A stretch of DNA of 27,303 bases, taken from NCBI GenBank assembly GCA_003667245.1, contig RCNN01000328.1, positions 1-27,303 on the forward strand. Direction: 5' to 3'. The notes beneath the pieces are model-generated. The model did no database searches, was not told the origin of the DNA, and saw only the letters and a list, made by a program, of their open reading frames with translations. Position numbers and translations under genes: made by a program. The number at the start of each line of letters is the position of its first letter. The stretch's first letter is position 1. The stretch is from Heterostelium multicystogenum. Taxonomy: Eukaryota; Evosea; Eumycetozoa; Acytosteliales; Acytosteliaceae. Below, in pieces: positions 18,815-27,303 of this stretch.

Positions 18815-21800
18815 ATGGATGAAGATTCACCACCAACAACAACATTGGTTGGTGGAAATTTGAATATACCAAGATCACTTTTGAATGATAGTGATATTAT
18901 CAGTGGTGGTGCAGGTGACGCTGATTGTAGCGTACGAGTTGCTCTCAGAGTAAGACCACTCAGTTCAAAGGAGCTCAATGAGAGAAGCGAAGAAGTAGTT
19001 AGATATGTAGATGGCGTGCCACAAGTAATCATTGGAAAAGATCAAACCTTCACCTTCGACTATGTGTTTAGTGGCAAAACGAAACAGCACCAAGTCTATG
19101 ACGACTGTGTAACTTCACTGGTTGATTCTCTGTTTCAGGGATACAACTCTACCATTTTAGCATATGGACAAACTGGTTCAGGTAATTTACTTTGCGTCCA
19201 TGGACACTACCTACCTGCTCGGGCTGTGTCGTCAATCTGATTCTGATTGACTTTTACTTACTTTGATTTATCAATCGTTATTTAGGTAAAACATATACAA
19301 TGGGATCAACTTCAACGGTTGGCGTGCAAGTCGACGAGTTGGGTGTCATCCCAAGAGTGATTGCAAGTGTATTTGAGAGAATAGATAGGCTGAAGAATAG
19401 TCATGCGATTGTTGTAAAGGTATCGTTTCTTGAGCTGTATAATGAAGAGATTAGAGACATGCTGAATCCAGATGCTTCGATTGGTGGTCTGGCGATTCGT
19501 GAGACATCCAGTGGTGAGGTGCACATTCCAGGCCTCTTTGAAGAGGTCGTACGTACGCGTGCACAGATGGAAGATGCGCTGATACGTGGTTCACAGTCAC
19601 GTACCACTGGTTCTACTTTGATGAATGTACACTCGTCGAGATCACACGCAATCTTCACAGTCATCATTGAGCAAACCGTGTTGGACCAGAACAATGAAGA
19701 GAACAATATATCGGAGGAGCGCAACCCAACTATCAGATCTAAATTCCACTTTGTAGATTTGGCAGGTAGCGAGAGAGTAAAGAAAACCAAGGCGGAGGGA
19801 CAGCGACTCAAGGAAGGAATCAATATCAACAGTGGATTACTTGCCCTTGGAAATGTGATTTCCGCACTTGGAGATACACGACGAACCACCAAACCGAAAC
19901 ATGTACCCTACAGAGACTCAAAGTTGACCAGAATGTTACAGTCATCGCTTGGTGGTAATTCACGAACACTTATGATTGCATGTATCAGTCCAGCCGACTC
20001 TAACTTTGAGGAAACCCTTAATGTAAGTAGCAGACCTTAAGTAGTAGAAGTAGATCACCAAGTCAAATGGCTATGTTACTTACTTATTATGAAGACATTG
20101 AAATATGCATATAGAGCTAGAAACATTATGAATAAACCTGTTTGTAAATGTCGATCCACTCACTAAGCAGATCAATATGTACAAAGGTCAAATACAGATT
20201 TTAAGAGATGAGTTGATAAAGTTGAACTATAAAGACACTGACATAGATGCTTTGATTCAGGATGTGGATGTTAATAGTATAACATTGCATGATGATATCA
20301 ATAGTAATATTGGCAACAACAACAACAGCAGTAACAATAACAACAATAATAATAGTTCAAAGAATAAGTCAGGCACATCAAGTAGTAGTAATAGTGGTAT
20401 CAACAACAACAACAACAACACCAATGGCAATAGTTCGATGACAGCAGATGCAGCACTGAAGAAAGATCTCCCAATCACACCTTCACGTTTGAGTGCAAGT
20501 GTTTCCAATCACACTGCTTTTGAGGAGAGTATGAAGATATCACAGTTGGAGTTTGAGAACAACATGTTGCAAGAGATTTCCAACAAGATTACAAACAAGT
20601 ACAAGGTTCTGCTTGGAAAGTACAAGCAATTGGAGGAGACCTCCTATTCGTTTGTAAATTCATTCTCTCCCAACAAAGAAGCAAGCGAATACTTGGAATT
20701 GTTCAATAGCTTCCAAAAGATTTTGGTGGAGCCTAAAGAGTCGGATCAACAGCAGCAAGATCCAAGTATGATTATGGAAGCATCAGTCGATCAACAGGAA
20801 GAGGATATAGAAGACATAGAGAATGTCAAAGAGTTGATGGATGACAATGAAAAGCTTTCAGATTTGAACGATTATATTGTTGCCTAAAGAGGAAGAGTTG
20901 GAGTTGATTGCCAAGTCACAGATTCAATATCAACAAATGAAGAGATGTATGATAATAGGCTGAAAGAGCTCGAAGTCCAACTAGTAACAATGAAAGAGGA
21001 GCGTGAAACTGCAATGAGATCTCTCGAGGAGAAGCAACATAACGTCGATAAGAGTGGAAGTGCTGCTTCTGCACTTGAAGAGGAAAAGGCACGTCTGACC
21101 AACCACTATGAGCGAAAGCTTGCAGAGCTCAAGAGACAAGCTTGACCAACATACACGTTCGATGAAAGATCACCAGAGACTCATGGAGCTAAAGAATAAG
21201 AGTGATGAGAAGATCTTGGACCTCAACGAAGATATCAAGGATTTGAAGCGACAAAAGTCTGAGGTACTTAAGAAGATGCGTGATGAACTCAAGAAGCGTG
21301 ACGATCAGAAGCAGAGCCAAAACAAGGAGCTCGAGGCACTCAAGAAAGAAGCAAAGAAATCTGAACAATTTGATTGGACAACTGATGAATCAATCGAAAA
21401 GAAAGATCAGCTCTTACAAAAGAAGATTGATGAGTCTGAGCAGATCAAGAAGAAGCTAAAGGATTTGGAATCTCACAAGCAGAGAGTCATTCAAACTAAA
21501 CCAGCTGGAAACAAGACTTCCAGCAACAACATCAACGGAGGAAGCAACAACAGCGGATTTAGATCTAAAACAACAGCAGCTACAACAACAGTAACAACAA
21601 CAGCAAGTACTGCAGCAACTACACACCATCATCAATTTAGTGTCCCCGATTGGAGAGAATGGCTGTTGGATCAAATTCGAAAGAATCTATTAAAGAATGA
21701 GTTGACAGAAACATTAGATAATCATTTTAGCGAGAAGGATATCTTTGTTAGAGAGTCAGCCCGTTTGAAGCAACAGAGCACTTCAAACAAGATTACGCGT

Positions 21801-24077
21801 GCAGAGTATCAGGAGCAGTCTGCATTCTTAGAGATGAACATCAAACAACAAAATGAAAAGATTGCAAAAGTGCAGAAGGAGTTGGCATCCATGTCCAACG
21901 ATTGTATGGATTCCACTGAAATCATGAGAAAGGTATCGACAACTCCCTATGAGAAGCTGCCCCATTTGATTCAGGCTTCATTTGAACTTTGCATTGAGTA
22001 TGCAGAGCAGAATCGTACCAAGAAACAGCAACAGTCTTCACTGCCAGCAGCACCTGATGTTTTTGAACAACGTACAAAGACATCAACGCTTTTGGATGGT
22101 ATCAAGCAAGCCAGATCTGAATTTTACAAACATCAATCACCAATCATCGAATCCAAAGACATCAACAGTAATCCATCGACATCAACCACAACAACTCCAA
22201 CCATAGGTGCTGCAGTGACCATTGGCAGTAAATTGAAAGACATGCCACCATTTCAGCGCCTATCACCAACAATGTAAATAGCAACTCCAAATCCAACTCA
22301 TCGTTCGTTTCCTCCTCCACAAAACAATCCAATACTCCGCCTATTACACCGATTTTCTTCAGCAGTAGCAACACCAACTCCATCTTCATCAGATACAACT
22401 CCAGCAACTTCATTTAGTACAGCTGACTTCATTAAAGAAATAGAATTATTGCAGCAACAGATTAGACAGTCATCTCTGAGCTTTGTAGCACCTGCCTCCT
22501 CATCACCGGTGGAGAGTGAACAGGCACCAGAGGAAAGTCCAATACCTCTATAATTAATAAATATACCAACTGCCACCAACACAAACTTTACCACCATTAC
22601 TGTAACAGGTACCAGTGGAAACAATCAGAACAAAGCAGTGGAAAACAAAATAGATCAACTCTTGGAAGATTTGAGAACCTCGAAAGAACGATCGAAATTG
22701 AGTAACACCAATAACAGCAACAGCAACAACCTGAATGGACGACCTAAAGTTCGAAAGAATTTAACCTCAACCACTTCAAATCATATGAGTACTTCATTGA
22801 CCATCCAATTCCATTATGAATGGTGCTGATGGCAACAGCGGATATTCAAATAACAACAGCATGATGAGTCAAAGTTTAGAACCATTGCCAACCTTTGATA
22901 GTAATATATTGGATGTCGATATTGATACCATGAAAAAAACCAAACAACACATCACCAAAGTCACGTAAACAACTACAGGGTAGCGGTGACAATGTTGTTC
23001 TTTCACCAAACTCGGCCTCTGCCGCAGCCTACTTGGCCATTGACGGTGATGTCTATGCCAGATTGTCTGCTCCCAGACCAGACTCACGTCTTAGACGATA
23101 CCGTGACAAACTAAAGACCGACAACTACAGATCTGCAATCTTGCAAACACGTCGTCAAGAACTGATGAGTGGCGAATCGGAAACATTTATCCAAGTGCAA
23201 CTGGAGCTTCACAGGACATGAGGGATCAGTGCTTGGACTGCTCTTTAACGACCAGTCCCAGCAACTCTACTCTTGTGGTCAGGACAAGCTTATAAAAGCA
23301 TGGGACCTTGTATCGGGAGACTGTGTTTCCGACTTGACAGGACACTCTGCCGCAGTCAAGGCTATGACCTATCACAGCTTGACTGGCCTTCTCTTTTCGG
23401 GTGGTGGATCCGACCGACTTGTCAGAGTCTGGATATGAGAACTGCCCAGTCCGGTTTCGTTCAATCCATCAAAGTTCCAAATGAACTGCTGTGCATGTCG
23501 ACTCACGGACACTATGTCTTTGGTGGTCTGGAAAATCAGGTCATCAAGGTGTGGGATACACGTATGCTTCGTGCCGTCAAGACACCTCTCTTGAAGCGTG
23601 AGAATATCCCTGGTTCGGTATTCGCAATGACATTCAGCTCCAAACACTTTATTACAGGCTCCCGTGACCACTCTGTCACACTCTACCACAAAGACACACT
23701 GGAAATGGAGCAGAGGCTGCAGCCCACATCACCTCGACGGAGTCAATGCACTGGCTGTGGGCAACGACGACATAATCTATTCTGGATCGCGTGATAAGAC
23801 GATCAAGCGATGGGAGCCAACCATTGCCGGAGTCTACCAGCAGCAATCAAAGCCCACCAACACCCTTCATCAAGATTGGGTCACATCACTCACAGCACAC
23901 AACTCCATGATCTTCTCTGGCTGCAGAGATGCCACCATCAAAGGTTGGGACTCGCAACTCAATTCCAACACAATGCACCTTCTTGGTCATGAGTCATCCG
24001 TTAATTGTATCATATCAACTGGCAACGTTTTACTCTCAGGTTCATCCGATCGTTCCATTAAATTATGGAAAGTTTAA
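18815..24077 (+). CDS. kif8: Kinesin-4-like motor with C-terminal WD40 repeats (KIF21/Kif8 type)
   Basis: Microtubule motor. The N-terminal motor domain has the P-loop GQTGSGKT (interrupted by intron 19182-19285), switch I HSSRSHAIFT, switch II VDLAGSER, VPYRDSKLTRMLQSSLGG and TLKYAYRARNIMNKPV after intron 20023-20094. Next come an Asn/Ser-rich tract (20315-20440), a long Glu/Lys/Leu coiled coil (about 20930-21480), a Thr-rich tract and further low-complexity sequence. The end carries seven WD40 units (about 23200-24074), marked by IKAWDL, VRVW, IKVWDTR, VTLYHKD, IKRWEP, IKGWDSQ and IKLWKV. About 1,690 residues, near KIF21A in size and layout. About ten frame breaks are needed; the one near 20143 is an extra T in TTT. 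KIF21 proteins limit microtubule growth in animals (family knowledge). The kif8 symbol rests on recall of the D. discoideum kinesin-4 and is less certain than the family. Confidence 0.9.
20315..20440 (+). repeat. aac/aat trinucleotide repeat coding for Asn-rich tract
   Basis: Two imperfect runs of aac/aat codons within the kinesin after the motor and neck, broken by Ser/Lys codons. Such Asn tracts are common in dictyostelid proteins and vary in length between strains. Confidence 0.75.
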
Positions 24078-24719
24078 CAACCATCATAATATAAACCCAT
24101 ATATAACAACAAATATATATTTAACCTTTACAAAACAAAACCATATATAACAAACAACTTTACTCTATAACTAACTCATCATCCTACATAAATTGAAATT
24201 TGAGAATTAACCGAACCAAAGAAAGATATATCATACTTTAATTGAGGTTAGAATCGACTTGTAGTAATCAGCCACACAAGACTTGAGGGCTTGCACAGAT
24301 CCCCCACTGAAACGTTACCCTGGAATTATCAATAATGAAAACCAAATTTAAAACTTTGATTGATCAAATTAAAAAAACACTAAGAACACAAAATTTTAAT
24401 AAAATAATATTATTAAGACCAATTTGAACACAATTATTATTAAAATTAATAATAATAAACTAATAGATTTAATCATATTGCAATTATATCATATCACAAT
24501 AATACCATACTTATACATACATAAACTAGATATCATCAATATCACCTGGTTAGTTATTTAGTTAGTTATTTGTTAAGCATTTATAGTTAGTATTAAATTG
24601 GTTTTAGTTTAGTTCATTTATCCTTTCAAATCATTCTACTATATCATATTATAAATATAAAAGTAAATAAAGTTATTTAGTTAGTTAGTTGACCAATCGG
24701 TTAGTTAAAGTATAGTATA
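24078..24719. other. Intergenic region between the kinesin and right-edge genes
   Basis: Mostly A+T-rich. It holds the coding-like patch at 24231-24319. Nearer the right-edge gene a 17-mer, agttatttagttagtta, occurs twice about 120 bp apart (about 24552 and 24671), with further ttag units. No other RNA or protein gene is recognised. Confidence 0.5.
24231..24319 (-). other. Orphan coding-like exon or ncRNA candidate
   Basis: A patch of clearly higher G+C inside A+T-rich DNA. Minus strand: a good acceptor (attccag, ending at 24320) is followed by a reading GGSVQALKSCVADYYKSILT and SIKV, ending at tga (complement 24231-24233), with codon choice (gcc, ctc, aag, tac, acc) like the real genes here. 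One missing base near 24310 would open the frame back to the splice site. No matching upstream exon was found between 24320 and 24719, so this may be the last exon of a small gene with tiny exons, a gene relic, or a structured RNA. No family is recognised. Confidence 0.35.
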
Positions 24720-27303
24720 ATGGACCCAGATCTCCTTTTAGCTATTGCAATTATCAGAGAGTCTGATGGTTCGAGGCACAGACGTATGTATTTTACAATC
24801 ACACCAAATACTCTACTCTGTCAATCAAATCTACACTTAATATCATGGTGACCCTATTTACACACCTTGCAAGTGGAAGTAATGGTCTCACTTCAAAGCC
24901 TCCGGTCACAACATGTTATCCAACAAACAACTATGGTGTCAAAAAGACTTTGTTTTCAAATTCTTGTAAAATTCTCCCTAATACCATACACACAAAATGA
25001 AATGAATTCATTTTTTTCAAATATTTGTATTTAATATGATGTAATTTTTGACTTCAGTACTGAGCTGGGCTGAACTTGATAATAATCTAGATTACATATG
25101 ACATGTCTTCATTATTGTGAATAGATTATTATTATTTTATTAAATTCAATATAATTACATTTCACTTCAATTCATTTTCATTTTGCAAGTCAAACAAAAA
25201 AAAGTTTACTTTTTAAGTAATAAAAAACTTATAACAAACAAAACAAACATTTTGTAACTCATTTAATAAAATTTAATTTCGAAATTAATTTATTATTATT
25301 ATTATATTAATATTCTTATTAATGAATCATTAAATTTAAATTTTAGGGAGGTGCGCAACAACTTTCATCTTCAACAGACAACATCAACAATAACAATAAT
25401 AACAACAACAACAATAATAATAATAATAATAGCGACAAATCAATGGATACATCGGATAAAACCAAAGGCTGTAGATAACTTCAAGAATTACTTTATAGAG
25501 TTATCGAAGCAGTTGAAACAAGAGAAATTGGGAGATCTCAATGTATTACTACACCTATTAAAGTCGCAGGAATCCTACTGTAAAATACCACCTGCCAATG
25601 TATTCTATCTGACCAAAGTCATTGAGTTCATTGCCTTGCTCATCATAGATAATAAATTAAGTAGTAAGTAGAAAATGTTAGGTTAAGAGACATCTTCTGT
25701 TGGAAGAGAGTTTCTTCCTAGAGTTGTCCAAATAAGCTGATACTAATCTCTTTTTAAATTCAAAGATGTGGATAAAGGGTTGATCATAACTTTAGTAAAT
25801 GTTCATTGATTTTCTGTTTAAGTTCACTTGAGAGATGGTGTGATTTAGAGAAAAATAGCAATAGTAACCAGAGTGTTGGTAGCAGCAATAACAACAACAG
25901 CAGCAGTAAGTTTTAAATCTTTGAATCAAATCTATCTTTTATCAATTATCGATATGTTATGTTGTATAGAGTATCCATCTACTGATTTCGATAAGTCGGT
26001 TCTTGATGATGTACCCCTCTTTTCTAGATTTGGATATACCATTTGTAGATGACAAATTAGATGTAGCATCATCATCGGCAGTCGACACCAAAGAAAAGTT
26101 TTCAGCAAAACGTTGATTCAACTTCACCAACAGATTCTGCAACCCGCTGCAAGCAGTTGTTGAATCAAACATCTTTTGATCAATTCTTGAAACAAAGGTT
26201 TGAAAAATGATCAGTGGCTATCTTCTGAAAAAACAAAAGCCAACATTGTCAATATCTATTCCTGTAACACCAGCTTCCCATATGAAATCAAACACCCCAG
26301 AAGACCAGCAAGCAAAGCGACTCAGCTGCATCCGAGGCTGACGACGAGGATGAATCTGATAATGAGGAGTTGGCCAAGGTTTGCTCGGCCTATTTCAAGT
26401 CAATCTATGGTCCATCTCGTCTCATTGCCCATTTGCTCAGGCTTGTTGCTACCATACAGTGAGCAACTAGAGTTGCACGAGAAGTTCGATCGCATCAAAG
26501 AACGTGAGTACAGCTACTCAAACTTCATTGGAAATGTTTTGGACATCATGTTCTCTCGAGAGTTTGACTTTATGGACAGCAAAAGCCATTCTTGGATGAT
26601 AGACTTTTTGGGTACTCTCATCGGTACAAGCAGATCCTATCAAGCCTACAACCTTAAGAATCACACTACCCTTATTAAGGGTACATGTTTCACACTCAAA
26701 CCTTTGAAAACATATTTCACATTCCTCATAGTGGAAAGTCCTCAATATCCAGATTTGAAATCAAAGGCTGAAGTAAGTTTGATCAATCTTGTACCAAAAC
26801 AACTTTAAAAGCAAAACTAACAAACTATTTTCATAAAAGGTATTTTTCGCACTTTGTATTTTATCAGATATTGAAAAGATGAATGTTTAAATTGGAAGAT
26901 TTAATTGCAAAAGAGAGATATGTGGGTTCAAGACACTGCTAGCTTGTCAAATATACATTTTAGCTGGAGTCCGCAATTAGTGATTTTGGCAATCGATTTA
27001 GTGTTTAGTCATTTAGAGAGTCTGACTGTGATTCAAGATAGCCAGTAAGTGAAATTGTTGGAAGATGGTACAAGTTTGACTTCTTCGCTTCTCAAACGTG
27101 ATCCATTCACAAAGTTTTCAAAATACACTGTTTTATCCTCTACCACCGAGAAACAATCTATACAATTTGATTTCTTCCCAGAAAAAGCCAGTGCCGATTT
27201 CACTATCCAACAGATGTGCAACCGATTCATTGCACCTCATCTTTTAGACTCTGTATTTACTATATTGTATATCTCTTGCTTCAAGTTGAAAGATCAACAT
27301 GCA
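24720..27303 (+). CDS. Large unrecognised protein, 5' part (continues past right edge)
   Basis: The first exon, 24720-24783, encodes MDPDLLLAIAIIRESDGSRH and ends at gtatgt. A 92-nt exon (24874-24965) and a third exon from 25347 join it in phase, giving VSLQSLRSQHVIQQTTMVSK, then GGAQQLSSSTD and an Asn tract. Later pieces, spread over several frames and introns, include NFKNYFIELSKQLKQEKLGD and PPANVFYLTKVIEFIALLII; SLERWCDLEK (exon ending with donor gtaagt near 25905); a Ser/Thr-rich part; an acidic stretch ADDDEDESDNEELAKVCSAY; EREYSYSNFIGNVLDIMFSR; PQLVILAIDLVFSHLESL; and CNRFIAPHLLDSVFTILYIS at the edge. It is mostly helical, hydrophobic and without enzyme motifs, like a HEAT/armadillo scaffold (inference). 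At least six frame breaks. Intron 24966-25346 (381 nt) is long for a dictyostelid. No family is named. Confidence 0.6.
25381..25431 (+). repeat. aac/aat repeat coding for Asn tract
   Basis: A run of about 14 Asn codons (aac, then aat) in the third exon of the right-edge gene; a second, shorter tract lies at about 25885-25905. Confidence 0.7.

Noticed and set aside
20257..20508. Minus-strand leucine-rich frame
   Set aside because: Antisense of the Asn-codon repeat in the kinesin (gtt/att read as Leu); a shadow.
24845..24988. Plus-strand small frame MVTLFTHLASGS
   Set aside because: It overlaps the 92-nt exon (24874-24965) that joins the flanking exons of the right-edge gene in phase, which explains the higher G+C better.
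1..27303. CRISPR arrays, bacterial operons, riboswitches, DIRS or LTR retrotransposon proteins, snRNA genes
   Set aside because: No regularly spaced repeats, reverse transcriptase or integrase motifs, or snRNA core sequences were seen; introns and tRNA type show a eukaryote.

Overview
The window is nuclear DNA of a social amoeba (dictyostelid). Intergenic DNA is very A+T rich. Introns are short and bounded by gtaagt/gtatgt and ttag/cag. Proteins carry Asn-rich tracts, and the gene set is typical of the group: F-box/kelch and F-box/LRR proteins, ankyrin proteins with a characteristic N-terminal module, a COMM-domain protein, a GH7 cellobiohydrolase, a kinesin with C-terminal WD40 repeats and a nuclear tRNA-Phe. 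Coding regions are less A+T biased than in D. discoideum, so another dictyostelid genus is likely (inference).

Layout: F-box/kelch gene (minus, runs off the left edge to 1660); COMM-domain gene (plus, 2799-3778); three paralogous ankyrin genes (plus 4064-5178, minus 5246-7084, minus 7219-9014); tRNA-Phe(GAA) (9353-9426), followed 63 bp later by a short poly(A)-tailed insertion flanked by a 15-bp direct repeat (9490-9667); F-box/LRR-like gene (minus, 9908-11592); TPR/SET/MYND gene with a probable mitochondrial presequence (plus, 12064-14155); AIF1/Iba1-like EF-hand gene (minus, 14278-14773); an unrecognised, badly interrupted coding region (minus, about 15065-16234); cellobiohydrolase cbhA (plus, 16453-17843); a KIF21/Kif8-like kinesin (plus, 18815-24077); an orphan coding-like patch (minus, 24231-24319); and the 5' part of a large unrecognised gene (plus, 24720 to beyond the right edge).

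Almost every gene, including conserved ones, is split over several reading frames by single-base indels. Several become continuous if one base is removed from a short run (cbhA twice and the kinesin once at TTT; AIF1-like once). The tRNA also has one extra base in its D arm. This looks more like base-level error in the assembly than mass pseudogenisation, so all CDS entries below are spans with frameshifts, not clean ORFs.

The genes do not form one pathway. Two or more are probable ubiquitin-ligase adaptors (F-box proteins, perhaps the ankyrin family, and COMMD, whose relatives act with cullins). The others serve cellulose breakdown, microtubule transport, actin/calcium biology and protein methylation. 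The most distinctive structural feature is the tRNA-linked retroinsertion.
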